This document shows, one piece after another, positions 9,202 to 17,926 of a DNA stretch of 64,000 bases (the first letter of the stretch is position 1; the number at the start of each line of letters is the position of its first letter). A program made the position numbers and the translations under genes. The stretch is from contig NZ_BSTJ01000011.1 in the NCBI RefSeq assembly GCF_030269445.1, positions 1 to 64,000 of the forward strand, in the 5' to 3' direction. Below the pieces are notes generated by a model that ran no database searches, was not told the DNA's origin, and worked only from the letters and a program-made list of their open reading frames with translations. The DNA is from Actinoallomurus iriomotensis. GTDB lineage: Bacteria; Actinomycetota; Actinomycetes; Streptosporangiales; Streptosporangiaceae.

Positions 9202-10087
9202 TTTGGTTATCCCCACGCAAGTCATCCTGCCGCAATGACATCGCCCGGTGTCGTCATTTAAGAGGTACAGGCGAGGCGGCATCCCTCTCAGGGCGGCGTC
9301 GATGAGTTCGCAGTCGAACTCCACCAGTGCAGGGAAGATAGAGAAGACCAGGAACTGGCCGGGGCGGTGAGTGTCAAGGTTCTCGTCCAGGGCCGACGAA
9401 CCCAATCTCGTGCATGCGCTGCTCGGCGACCTTTGTGATCAGGTCGTGCATCGATCGTCCGGCGGATCGCCGCTTCACAGCGGTGAGGGGCTATAGCGGG
9501 AAGCGGCGTACCGAGTGAGCAGGTCGCTGGCGGCAGGAGCACCAACGGCAGGCGAGGGCATGTGAGCCTCGTGCTGTCGACCTCTCCGGGTCGACTGATC
9601 GAACACACCGCGGTGCTCAGCGAGCAACATAGCGGGAAGGCGGGTAAATGCGTGGGCGAGGCGATGCAGGCCGGTGCCGTGATTAAGGGTGATGGCGGCG
9701 GTTACAGGCCCCGCTGCACCAGGGGACTCCGTGCAGTCGGTGCGAAAGCCCGGGTGTGGCACCACTTGCTTGCGGCCTAGGTGAGATTGCCGGTCCTCTA
9801 CTGGTCGGCCTACCGACCAGGCCGGTAGCCCCGGCAGACGCCGTTCGCACAGGCCAGGACGGTTCTGGGCATGCCGATGGTCCTCCCGACTCCCATAACG
9901 AACCTTGTGTCGAATGCGCGCGGCGGGTAGGCGATATGCCACTACCGTTGACGTTCGGTTCGAGTGCCGTTGGGTGTATTTCCCTGGCGGTGCTACTCGT
10001 GAATCGCTCGAGTGATGCGGCCGCCGGCTCGCCCGCCGATCACTGCCTTGCGGGCGAGTCCCCTCAAAGAGACCGGTCACCTTCGGC
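9202..10087. other. Gene-poor interval with no supported coding sequence
   Basis: About 890 bases between the membrane protein and the next minus-strand gene. The reading frames lack ribosome sites and family motifs. On the minus strand a 25-codon frame opening MHDLITKVAEQR (near 9450) could be the lost front of the 9201 gene after a frameshift. The segment 9560-9780 contains many short inverted repeats and could be structured RNA, but no known RNA class could be matched. A strong plus-strand terminator closes the region. Confidence 0.4.
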
Positions 10088-10124
10088 GCCGGTGGGGCGG
10101 GCGAGCCGCCCCACCGGCTCTTTT
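10088..10124 (+). terminator. Strong intrinsic terminator, plus strand
   Basis: A 13-bp perfect GC-rich stem (10088-10100 with 10106-10118), 5-base loop, then TCTTTT. The T-run lies on the plus-strand side, so it terminates rightward transcription, yet no plus-strand gene lies upstream within 4.6 kb. It may also stop readthrough from the minus-strand gene that ends at 10126. Confidence 0.75.
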
Positions 10125-10125
10125 G

Positions 10126-10545
10126 TCACGTCCGGGCGGGGGCGAGTAGGGCGGCGGCGGTGCGGCATGCGGCGGCGAGTCCGGTGTAGGCGTCGGCGCG
10201 GCGGGCGGCGAGCATGTCGATCTCGGTAGCGGTGTATTCGAGCACGCCGCGTCCGTTGATCGCCTCACCTGCCGTCAGCGCGGCATCCGCACACTCAAGA
10301 TCACGATATGCCTGCTCGATCTTCGCCCGTAGATCATCTTCGATCCGCGTGATCAGCCGTGCAGCGATGATCACCCCATCGGCGGCGCATGCATGAAGAT
10401 CGCTGATCTCGGAGAATTGTTCGAGATCGTCTACGGTCAAACCAGCGTTTGTGATTATCCAGGCTTCCTGGTCGCTGACATACACGCGGCATTCCCCTTT
10501 CATAATCTGATCTTCTTTTAGGTTGTCCGGGTGTCGTAATTCCAT
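10126..10545 (-). CDS. Hypothetical helical protein, 139 aa
   Basis: The frame runs upstream to 10674, but the first start with a plausible ribosome site (GAGGTCGAG) is the ATG at 10545; an internal ATG at 10503 (MKGECRVYV) is the alternative. The product is mostly helical and acidic, with stretches IEDDLRAKIEQAYRDLE and EIDMLAARRADAY that may form a coiled coil. No family was recognised. It is transcribed away from the winged-helix gene at 10827, so the 280 bases between them probably hold divergent promoters. The segment is clearly lower in GC than the neighbouring genes. Confidence 0.55.
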   Translation of the reverse strand: MELRHPDNLKEDQIMKGECRVYVSDQEAWIITNAGLTVDDLEQFSEISDLHACAADGVIIAARLITRIEDDLRAKIEQAYRDLECADAALTAGEAINGRGVLEYTATEIDMLAARRADAYTGLAAACRTAAALLAPART

Positions 10546-10826
10546 TAAGGCTCGACCTCGAGGTGAAGTCAAGTTGAATACCGTCGCCGGTGGGTAAGTA
10601 TGGCCAGCCGTTTCGAATCGGCGTGCGGTTATTGACTGGACCGCGTTTGCGGAGGTAGAGCGGCTGATCGGCATGGTTGTGAAGGTGAGGTGGTCCAGCC
10701 GTTTCGGTTAGCGAGAAAATTCGCTAGCCCTATTGCCTGGTCGCCGGTGTGGAGAAATGGTCGAGCTCCGAACAACGGAACACGCCACCAATTCAATGGT
10801 GTCGGACTCGACAGAAGGAGCCCGCA

Positions 10827-11801
10827 ATGACGGCCACGAAAACCCCCGCCAAACTCCAGGTGGACACCACGGAAAACACCGCCGGAAACGGCGCTCATGC
10901 GGCCGCTGACGCCCCGGAAACCGTCACCGATGCCGACACCCGGCCCGCGCCGGACCGGATCGCTGGGGCCGTGTGGTCGGCGCTGACCGACAATCCCGGT
11001 GCGACCGCCGCGACGCTCGCGACGGAAGCGGGGGTGGCGAAGGCCACCGTCCACCGCGCGCTGAAGGATCTTGAGATGGCGGGGTACGCCGCCCGCACCC
11101 CCGGCGGAAACATCGGTGGCAAGCGCGCCGCCGACACCTGGAACGCCACCCCCGCCGACGCCACCCCGGCCGACGGCGACAGCACCGACGCCGGTGTCCC
11201 GGATGCCGCCGATGACACCCCTGCCGCCTCGCCCCTCGAGGAGCCCGACACCGACACGGGCACCGGCACCACCGCCACCGTCGACACCGACGCCTCCGGC
11301 GATGCGGACCAGCTGACCGGTGACGGTGATGCGGCGGGGGAGGCGATGGATGAGGCGGCGGTGACCGAGGCGCGCGAGGCGTTGGCGGCGCTGACCGCCG
11401 TGATCAACGCCGCCAGCGATGCGCTGAACGCGGGCGATCGGTCGGCGGTGTTGGAGGCCGCCGAGACGATCTACGGCGACTCGGCGAAGGCCCGCCGGTT
11501 GATCAAGGCCGCCGCGAAGCCGCGTGCGCGCAGCGGGTCGGGCCAACCGCGTTCGCACCCGGGCGAGTTGCGGTCCAAGGTCGCCGCGCACCTGGCCGCC
11601 CACCCGGGCCTGCAACTGACCCCGCACGAGATCGGCAAGGTCATCGGGCATTCGGCGGGCGCGATCGCCAACGCGCTGGACAAGTTGACCGAGGAAGGGC
11701 AGGCGGTGCTGACCTGCGACCGCCCCCGCCGGTTCACCACCACCGCCACCGAGACCGCCGATGGCACCGCATCCGGCGCGAAAGCCGCCGCCACGAGTTG
11801 A
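10827..11801 (+). CDS. Double winged-helix DNA-binding protein, 324 aa
   Basis: The ATG at 10827 follows AAGGAG. Two winged-helix modules flank a long Thr/Asp/Ala-rich linker. The first (about 50-105) reads ALTDNPGATAATLATEAGV then KATVHRALKDLEMAGYA, a MarR/IclR-like helix-turn-helix. The second (about 240-305) reads LRSKVAAHLAAHPG then GKVIGHSAGAIANALDKL and ends with the wing RPRRFTTT. This C-terminal module is clearly homologous to the N-terminus of the next gene's AAA ATPase. It is probably a regulator of this element's plus-strand block, or an architectural protein recruiting the ATPase. Low-complexity linker codons are strongly GC-biased. Confidence 0.7.
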   Translation: MTATKTPAKLQVDTTENTAGNGAHAAADAPETVTDADTRPAPDRIAGAVWSALTDNPGATAATLATEAGVAKATVHRALKDLEMAGYAARTPGGNIGGKRAADTWNATPADATPADGDSTDAGVPDAADDTPAASPLEEPDTDTGTGTTATVDTDASGDADQLTGDGDAAGEAMDEAAVTEAREALAALTAVINAASDALNAGDRSAVLEAAETIYGDSAKARRLIKAAAKPRARSGSGQPRSHPGELRSKVAAHLAAHPGLQLTPHEIGKVIGHSAGAIANALDKLTEEGQAVLTCDRPRRFTTTATETADGTASGAKAAATS

Positions 11802-11897
11802 CCGGTCCCCGTGGGGCGGGGCGGCCTCCCCCTTAGGGAAGGCGTCCCGCCCCGGCACCGCCCCGTTGGTTCGCGTGATGTTTGTGGAGGTCCTGCC

Positions 11898-13178
11898 ATG
11901 ACCAGCCCTGCCATTCCCACGACGACCGCTTGCGGACCGGTGGGTTTCGCCGCCCGCACGACACCGACCGGCCGCCTCGGCCAAGGGGAACTACGCCGCC
12001 AAGTGGCCGCGCACCTAACCGCCACACCCGGCGCGCACACCCCCGGGCAAATCGCCCGCGCGTTGGGCAACCGGTCCTCCGGCGCGGTCGCGAACGCGTT
12101 GGAAACCCTTACGGCCAGCGGCCACGCCGCGCAGGTGAACACCAAACCCCGCCGGTTCACCGCGACCCCAACCACCGCCGACGCTGCCAAAGGCACCTCC
12201 CCACCCCGCCACCACACCACCGGTGGCGGCTCGAGCAGCGGCACCGCCGGTGGACCGTCCCCCGGCAGCCCCTCGGCCAGCCCGCCCTCACCGGGCGCGA
12301 CCTCGAGCGAGTCGGGCGGTACCGGGGCACCGGCCGCCGCACCCGCCGGGAAGCCCGCCTCGGGGAGCGGGGGGAAACCGGCGGGTGGGGTGGTGCGCCG
12401 CCCGAACGGGCAGGCCTACCACCCGCGCGTACTGGCCGACCTGGCGGATGTGGACGCGCTGCGGCGGCTACGCAAAGCCCACATCCCCGCCTTGTTGTAC
12501 GGGCCGCCGGGGACGGGGAAAACATCGCTGGTCGAGGCGGCCTTTGATGACCTGATCACGGTGGCGGGGGACGGGGATACCGCCGTGGCCGACTTCGTCG
12601 GCGAGTACACCCAGACCAAGGCCGGGACGTATGAGTTCGTCTACGGGCCGCTGGTGACCGCCATGACCGAGGGCCGGTGCCTGTTCATCGACGACGCCAC
12701 GCTGATCTCTCCGAAGGTGCTCGCGGTGGTGTACCCGGCGATGGACGGCCGCCGTCAGATCACCGTCAAGGCCCACACCGGTGAGACGATCACCGCCAAA
12801 GACGGCTTCTACGTGATCGCCGGGCACAACCCCGGCGTCCACGGCGCGGTCCTCACCGACGCCCTCGCCTCCCGGTTCTCCGCTCAGATCCGGGTGTCCA
12901 CCGACTATGACCTCGCCCGCACCCTGAAGATCGACTCCCGTGCGATCAAAGTCGCCCGCAACCTTTCCGCCCGCGCCGAAGCGGGCGTCATCGGCTGGGC
13001 ACCGCAACTACGCGAGCTGATCGCCTACCAAAAGATCGCCCGCGTCCTCGGGGTCGAGGCCGCCGTGGCGAACCTGATCGGAATCGTCCCCGAAGAAGAC
13101 CGCGACGAGGCCGCCGAGGTCATCCGTTCGGTCTACGGCCAGAAGATCACCCCGCTCGCCCTGGGTCGCCAACTCTGA
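11898..13178 (+). CDS. MoxR-type AAA+ ATPase with fused N-terminal winged helix, 426 aa
   Basis: The ATG at 11898 has GGAGG eight bases upstream. Residues ~27-80 (ELRRQVAAHLTATPG, GNRSSGAVANALETL, KPRRFTAT) are a winged helix like that ending the previous protein. A Ser/Gly/Pro linker leads to an AAA+ core: Walker A GPPGTGKTSL (~201), Walker B LFIDDATLIS (~260; Asp where MoxR proteins normally have the catalytic Glu), sensor-1 region VIAGHNPG, and an Arg-bearing DALASRFSAQIRV. MoxR/CbbQ ATPases pair with VWA proteins to remodel or load metal enzymes, and the next gene is a VWA protein 30 bases away. A DNA-binding MoxR subunit is unusual. Confidence 0.85.
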   Translation: MTSPAIPTTTACGPVGFAARTTPTGRLGQGELRRQVAAHLTATPGAHTPGQIARALGNRSSGAVANALETLTASGHAAQVNTKPRRFTATPTTADAAKGTSPPRHHTTGGGSSSGTAGGPSPGSPSASPPSPGATSSESGGTGAPAAAPAGKPASGSGGKPAGGVVRRPNGQAYHPRVLADLADVDALRRLRKAHIPALLYGPPGTGKTSLVEAAFDDLITVAGDGDTAVADFVGEYTQTKAGTYEFVYGPLVTAMTEGRCLFIDDATLISPKVLAVVYPAMDGRRQITVKAHTGETITAKDGFYVIAGHNPGVHGAVLTDALASRFSAQIRVSTDYDLARTLKIDSRAIKVARNLSARAEAGVIGWAPQLRELIAYQKIARVLGVEAAVANLIGIVPEEDRDEAAEVIRSVYGQKITPLALGRQL

Positions 13179-13208
13179 CCCACACCCACCGCACCGGAAA
13201 GGACACCC

Positions 13209-15047
13209 GTGATGACCGGTCACCTGATCGCCACCACCCCCGACCCGCGCATTCCCGCAGGCGGATGGCTACGGCTATCGGCCGCGCTGACCGAACAGGC
13301 CGAAACCCTCACCGGCCGCGATGACCTGACCGTCACCTGCGCGCCCGGTGCCGGGCAGGGTTCGCCGGGCTGTTTCATCCCCGCCCTGGCCACCATCGAA
13401 CTCGACGGCACCCACCTCGGCCACGCACCGTCCACCTGCGATCCCCGCCGCCCCTCAGACCGCGAACGCTACCCGGCGCTGTGGGGGGTGTTCCTGCACG
13501 AGAGCGCGCATGTTCGTCACAGCCACTGGCACGCCCGCACCGCCGCCATCAACGCCTCCACCACAACCGCCCCCGCCAGCACCGGCGGAGGCGGAGACGA
13601 GGCTGCCACCAGCGCGCATCTGGAGGCCGCGACCATGCTGGAGGAATCGCGGATCGAGGCCGCGCATCTGCGCGGCCGTCCCGCTGACCGCAGATGGCTG
13701 CGCGCCTCGGCCCGCCAACTCGTCCTCGCCGACTTCACCACCCCAGCGACGACCACCACCGCGCCCGCCACCGGCACCGGTCCAAAGACAGGGGCATCTG
13801 CGGAGGTTCGGCAGGTGGCGATGACGCCGTGGGAGGCCGCGCGTGCCGCCGCGCTCGTGCTCGCCCGCGTGGACGCCGGAGTCTTGGAGGCCGAGGAGAC
13901 CGAAACCCTCGCCGCCGTCATCACCGGTGTTCTCGGGGCGAGCCGCCTGAGCGCCTTGTCCGCTCTATGGCACCTCGCCCACACCACCGCCGATGACGAC
14001 GATGAGGCGATGCTCGAACTCGGCCGCCGCTGGTGCACCATCCTCGACGCCCACCCAGAGGAACCCCCGCCAACCCCCGAAGACGAAGAAGAAGAGGAGG
14101 GGAAGGCCGGCGAGTCGAGCGCACCGTCACCGTTGACCGAAGCGATCACCGCCGTATTGATCGCCGTGGCCGAGGCCGACGCACCCCCCGCACCGCCCGC
14201 TGGCCCCTCACGCGTGGCCAAGCGCGCCGCCGAACGCGACGCCCACCGCCGCGCCACCCACGCCGCCGGGCGCGTGTTCACCTCCGGCGGCTCGGGCAGC
14301 GGCGCGGATCGGATCACCGGCACCCGCCCACCCACACCAGCCGAACAAGCCGCCGCACGTAAGCTCGCCCGGCACCTGAAGGCCGCCGCCCACCGGGAAC
14401 GCACCACCACCACGACCACGTCGACGACACCACCCGGACGGCTCCGAATGCGCGGCGCGCTCGCCGCCGACGCCCAACGCGCCGCCGGTGCTACCCCCAC
14501 CGCCGAGCCGTTCACCCAGACCACCCGCCGTCACACCCCCACCCCACCGCTGCGGCTCGGGATCGCCTGTGACGTATCCGGATCCATGCGCGAACTGGCC
14601 GCCCCGATCGCCTCCACCGCCTGGATCCTCGCCAAAGCCGCCGCCAGCGTCCCCGACGCCCGCTCGGCCACCGTCATCTTCGGCAAACGAGTCCAGCCCA
14701 TCACCTACCCCGGCAAAACCCCGGCGCGCGTGCGGGAGTTCAAAGCCATCGACCCCTACGAGCAGTTCTGCGAAGCCGTCGACGCCCTCGACGCCGCCGT
14801 GGAGCTGACCCGCCCGGACGCGGCCAGCCTGCTCGTCATCGTCTCCGACGGCCTCTTCCGCGAGCCGGAGCTGATCGGCGGGAAAGAACGCATCAACCGC
14901 CTGACCGGGCACGGCTGCGCCGTCCTGTGGCTCGCGCTCGGTATGGCCGTCCCTATGGACGGCGCTCACCTGATCACCCTCACCAACCCGGCCGAGACCG
15001 CCGATGTCATCGGCCGTGCCGCCACTCGCGCCCTGCGCACCACCTGA
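13209..15047 (+). CDS. VWA-domain protein with N-terminal HExxH metallopeptidase-like region, 612 aa
   Basis: GTG at 13209 (or ATG at 13212) after AAAGGA. Residues ~85-170 contain LHESAHVRHSHW, an HExxH zinc motif, and about 60 residues on LEESRIEAAHL, which could supply the third ligand. The middle is acidic and low complexity (PEDEEEEEG, ~300). The C-terminal third (~445-612) is a VWA domain with an intact MIDAS: DVSGS at ~454-458, a Thr in the middle, and VSDGLF near 555. The layout resembles CobT-like partners of MoxR ATPases, and it follows such an ATPase directly. Predicted to be the substrate-engaging subunit of a two-protein chaperone or protease-like machine; its target is unknown. 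Confidence 0.8.
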   Translation: MMTGHLIATTPDPRIPAGGWLRLSAALTEQAETLTGRDDLTVTCAPGAGQGSPGCFIPALATIELDGTHLGHAPSTCDPRRPSDRERYPALWGVFLHESAHVRHSHWHARTAAINASTTTAPASTGGGGDEAATSAHLEAATMLEESRIEAAHLRGRPADRRWLRASARQLVLADFTTPATTTTAPATGTGPKTGASAEVRQVAMTPWEAARAAALVLARVDAGVLEAEETETLAAVITGVLGASRLSALSALWHLAHTTADDDDEAMLELGRRWCTILDAHPEEPPPTPEDEEEEEGKAGESSAPSPLTEAITAVLIAVAEADAPPAPPAGPSRVAKRAAERDAHRRATHAAGRVFTSGGSGSGADRITGTRPPTPAEQAAARKLARHLKAAAHRERTTTTTTSTTPPGRLRMRGALAADAQRAAGATPTAEPFTQTTRRHTPTPPLRLGIACDVSGSMRELAAPIASTAWILAKAAASVPDARSATVIFGKRVQPITYPGKTPARVREFKAIDPYEQFCEAVDALDAAVELTRPDAASLLVIVSDGLFREPELIGGKERINRLTGHGCAVLWLALGMAVPMDGAHLITLTNPAETADVIGRAATRALRTT

Positions 15048-15206
15048 CACCGGAGGCCCCCGGGTGGTTCCCCGGCTGCGTCCCGCCCTGGGCCCCAGAG
15101 GTTTTGCCTGGACCGGTCGTGACAAGGCGAGCCACCCTCACCCGGCCCCGTCGTGGGCCGTCATCGAACCGGCACGAGAACGAACCCGTTACACGAGGAG
15201 GACACC

Positions 15207-15755
15207 GTGAACGCCTTCTGCGACCACCTGTTCAACCTGCGCGATCAGGCGCTGGACGAGGCGATGCGCGCCCGCGCCGATCTCACGTTCGTCCTGGACG
15301 AGGGTGAGGACCACAAGTTCGCGGCGGCGATGGGCCGCGTTGCGCACGCCCAGCCGTATGCCCGCTGGTGGATGACCGTGACCGACGAGATCGAACACGG
15401 GGGGATGGACCCGATGGCCGCCCTCACCAAAACCCGCACCACCGCCCGCCAATCCCTCCTGCACAGCGGCACCCGGCGCGTGGGGACGTGGTTCGACATC
15501 GCTCAAGATCACGCCGCCACCGAGGCGACCCGCCGCTTCTACCACGACACGGCGATCTTCAACCTCGACACCATCACCGGAACCGGATCCGCCACCCCCA
15601 CCATCACCGGCACGCCCCGTACGGGCACCCCGCCGCACACCACTCCGCCACCGCCAGGGACCGCCGTCCCTACCTGGCGACCCGCCGTCGGCCCCGCACC
15701 GGCGCTCCAACCCGACACCGGCCCGGATACGCCACCGGCCACCAACAGGCGGTGA
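15207..15755 (+). CDS. YARWW-family protein, copy 1, 182 aa
   Basis: GTG at 15207 with GAGGAGG upstream. Residues 1-95 hold a helical domain: DHLFNLRDQALDEAMRAR, then AHAQPYARWWMTVTDEIEHG, MDPMAALTKTRTTARQSLL. The same pattern recurs at 16994 and in the C-terminal half of the 17927 gene. The C-terminus (~130-182) is a Thr/Pro-rich tail with repeated TGT and PPPG. No named family was recognised. It follows the VWA gene and precedes 15762 with 6 bases between, so they are probably one operon. The conserved aromatic cluster suggests a protein- or DNA-binding surface; function unknown. Confidence 0.65.
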   Translation: MNAFCDHLFNLRDQALDEAMRARADLTFVLDEGEDHKFAAAMGRVAHAQPYARWWMTVTDEIEHGGMDPMAALTKTRTTARQSLLHSGTRRVGTWFDIAQDHAATEATRRFYHDTAIFNLDTITGTGSATPTITGTPRTGTPPHTTPPPPGTAVPTWRPAVGPAPALQPDTGPDTPPATNRR

Positions 15756-15761
15756 GCCACG

Positions 15762-16193
15762 ATGCCCAGCCCCAACCCACCGGCCGATAGCCCGGCGATG
15801 CCCAAGCCGTTCACCAGCGAACATCAACCCGCCATCACCCAGCTTCGCCTGCGACACCGGCACCTCACCGAAACACTCACCCGCGTGCCGGCTCTCACCC
15901 AAGAAGAACCACCGCCGAGCAACGACCGTCGACCGGATGACCCTCCGGTGGCCATGAGCGAGGTCCTGGTCGCCGCGCGGGAGTTCGCCTGCGCGGCCGA
16001 ACCGCTGGTCACGCACCTGCCCGCCATCATCGCCGCACTCGAAGAAGCCGCCGACTACCGGGACTACTACGGATGGTGCCCCGACTGCAGTCCGCAACCC
16101 GGCGGCAGCCGATGCGCAGACCACGCCCGCGACCAGGCCGTCCTCGCGGCGTATGAGGCAGCCCGGCACGCCATCATCAGGTTAACGACCTGA
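15762..16193 (+). CDS. Hypothetical protein with Cys/His cluster, 143 aa
   Basis: The ATG at 15762 starts 6 bases after the preceding stop, with no strong ribosome site, so translation is probably coupled. The N-terminal third is Pro-rich; the middle is helical (EVLVAAREFACAAEPLVTHL). The C-terminal part contains WCPDCSPQPGGSRCADH, a CxxC...C...H arrangement that could bind one zinc. It is the last gene before a 16-bp hairpin, which marks the end of this transcription unit. No family recognised. Confidence 0.6.
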   Translation: MPSPNPPADSPAMPKPFTSEHQPAITQLRLRHRHLTETLTRVPALTQEEPPPSNDRRPDDPPVAMSEVLVAAREFACAAEPLVTHLPAIIAALEEAADYRDYYGWCPDCSPQPGGSRCADHARDQAVLAAYEAARHAIIRLTT

Positions 16194-16217
16194 ACCTCGA
16201 TCGGGCCGAGAAGAAAG

Positions 16218-16261
16218 TGGCCGGGCATCAGCATTCCCCTCCGCGTGCTGATGCCCGGCCA
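16218..16261. terminator. 16-bp hairpin between convergent genes
   Basis: A perfect 16-bp inverted repeat (16218-16233 with 16246-16261) with a 12-base loop lies 24 bases after the stop of the plus-strand unit and 14 bases after the stop of the minus-strand gene. On the minus-strand side it is followed by CTTTCTTCT. It is best read as a shared bidirectional terminator. Confidence 0.7.
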
Positions 16262-16275
16262 GCCGGTCGCGTTGG

Positions 16276-16644
16276 TCAGCGACCGGGCGGTGGGTCGCTG
16301 GTGCGGCCGGAGACCCTGCGGGCGGCGGCCTGCAGAATGCGGGCCACGGGTTCGGCCGGATGCCGCTCCAGCACCTGCATGACCAGGCCGATCAGGGGGT
16401 CGTCGCGATCGCGTGGCTCGATCGCGATCGTTCGCGTGATCTGAAAACGAGCCTCCCGCACCAGCCGGAACGGCGCGTCGACACCCGGCAGTCCCCACTG
16501 CCGGACCTGAGCGGTCGCCACCGCACGCAGCAGATCATCCAAATCAGGCACGCCATCGAGCGCGCCGACCTTCAGCGCCGTCTCGGTGAGTAGGGCGTGC
16601 ACCGCCTCACGGTACGGCGGGTCAGCAGGCACCCAACGAATCAA
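16276..16644 (-). CDS. Hypothetical protein, 122 aa, TTG start
   Basis: The frame is open far upstream, but the best start is a TTG at 16644 preceded by AAAGGAGAG at eight bases, giving MIRWVPADPPYREAVHALL. The product is helical with DLDDLLRAVATAQVRQWGL and RLVREARFQITRTIAIEPRD. No known family or motif. It is convergent with the 15207-16193 unit. The 349 bases to the next plus-strand gene at 16994 show no supported gene and probably hold divergent promoters. Confidence 0.55.
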   Translation of the reverse strand: MIRWVPADPPYREAVHALLTETALKVGALDGVPDLDDLLRAVATAQVRQWGLPGVDAPFRLVREARFQITRTIAIEPRDRDDPLIGLVMQVLERHPAEPVARILQAAARRVSGRTSDPPPGR

Positions 16645-16993
16645 CGGAGCCTCTCCTTTACTTCTCGGCTCAGGACCACGAGATCCTCGGCGACCTGCAC
16701 CTACGGCCGCCAGAGCCGGTCGCGTTGGTCGGCGGGGCGCGCACGGTCGCTCTACTCCGGCGCCACCGTCAAGCCGCCACATCTCCACCTGACCGGCCCG
16801 GCGTCTCCCCGGGCGCACATCCACTTCCCTCCGGGGACGGCCGACGGCTCTCGGGCCGGACACGGCTTGCCGGGGACTTGCTGCGCGCGACTGGACACCA
16901 GGGGTGAAGACGCATCACCCTCCCGCTCCCGGCCACCATCCGGCACCGTGCCGGGCGCACGAACCACCCGGGAGACCAACAGGAGGCTCAGCC

Positions 16994-17386
16994 GTGGCTG
17001 ACTTCAACCAGACCCTGCTCACCCACCGTGACCAGGCCGTCGAGGCCGCCCAGCGCGCCGGCCAAAGGCTCACGCACCTGCTCGGAACCGACGAACCCAA
17101 CCTGGCCGCCGCGATCGCCGAAACCCTCCAACGCCGCGCGTACGCGCGCTGGTGGACCACCCTGATCGACCACATCGAAGACGGCGGAACCGATCCCGCC
17201 ACCGCACTGACCGACGCCCGCACCACCGCACACGACGCGCTGCTGACCCTGCCAATCCCGCGCAGCACCTGCCCCTACGCCACCGCTGAGGCAATCACCG
17301 CGGTCGAGGCCACCCGCGCCTTCTTCCACGACACCGCCACCCTCACGACCAGCTCCGAACGCCCGAGCATCACCGACCAGCCCTGA
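16994..17386 (+). CDS. YARWW-family protein, copy 2, 130 aa
   Basis: GTG at 16994 with AGGAGG upstream. This is the shortest copy of the family, almost only the shared domain: FNQTLLTHRDQAVEAAQRAG, then RRAYARWWTTLIDHIEDGG and TDPATALTDARTTAHDALL. Beyond the shared region it has AVEATRAFFHDTATL, matched in copy 1 by ATEATRRFYHDTAIF, so homology covers about 120 residues. It appears to be transcribed with 17447 and perhaps 17927. No enzymatic motif is visible. Function unknown. Confidence 0.65.
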   Translation: MADFNQTLLTHRDQAVEAAQRAGQRLTHLLGTDEPNLAAAIAETLQRRAYARWWTTLIDHIEDGGTDPATALTDARTTAHDALLTLPIPRSTCPYATAEAITAVEATRAFFHDTATLTTSSERPSITDQP

Positions 17387-17446
17387 GCCCAGCCCCGCCA
17401 CCTCGTAGCCGGAGACGAATACCTGCAAGAAAGGACCCGAAGCCCA

Positions 17447-17695
17447 ATGAGCGAAAACATCTTCATCGTGGCATCCATCGTCAGCGAAAAACTCGCCGAC
17501 GAACGCCCGTACCTCGAAACTCACCTCATCGTGTGTCGCGAATGTGACTACACCACCGGCACCCCGCTTAGTGAAGAACAGACCGTTTACGCCCGGCACA
17601 ACGACCACTACGACGCAACCGGCCACAACCGATTTTGGAAGTACACCATCGGCCGCTCCCGCGGACGGATCGGCCGCACCGTCAACGACCTGTAA
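17447..17695 (+). CDS. Small zinc-ribbon-like protein, 82 aa
   Basis: ATG at 17447 after AAAGGA (12 bases). The protein has VCRECDYTT followed by ARHNDHYDATGH; a CxxC pair and two or three histidines about 20 residues later suggest one zinc site, as in small actinobacterial DUF7848-like proteins, though that match is only tentative. No signal peptide or membrane segment. It lies between two YARWW genes on the same strand and is probably cotranscribed. Confidence 0.6.
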   Translation: MSENIFIVASIVSEKLADERPYLETHLIVCRECDYTTGTPLSEEQTVYARHNDHYDATGHNRFWKYTIGRSRGRIGRTVNDL

Positions 17696-17926
17696 CCAGG
17701 CCTGAAACGAAAGACCGCTCACACCGGCGAACAACAGCCTCGTGGGATACGGCGCTCAATCCACTGTCCGCACGCGTCCGAAGGCGCGCATGCCCGGTGT
17801 TGTCCCTGCGTCGCCACCCCGGGATGTTGCCTTGACCGGCTGCGGGGAGTCGAACACCAATGCACGTCCCGGAATTCAGGAAGCCGAAGGCCGCTTCGGT
17901 GAAACGCACAAGGGACGAAAGCGCAA

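Noticed and set aside
9475-9790. Possible group II intron or retron RNA
   Set aside because: Structured-looking and gene-poor, but no reverse transcriptase is nearby and the conserved domain V sequence could not be found.
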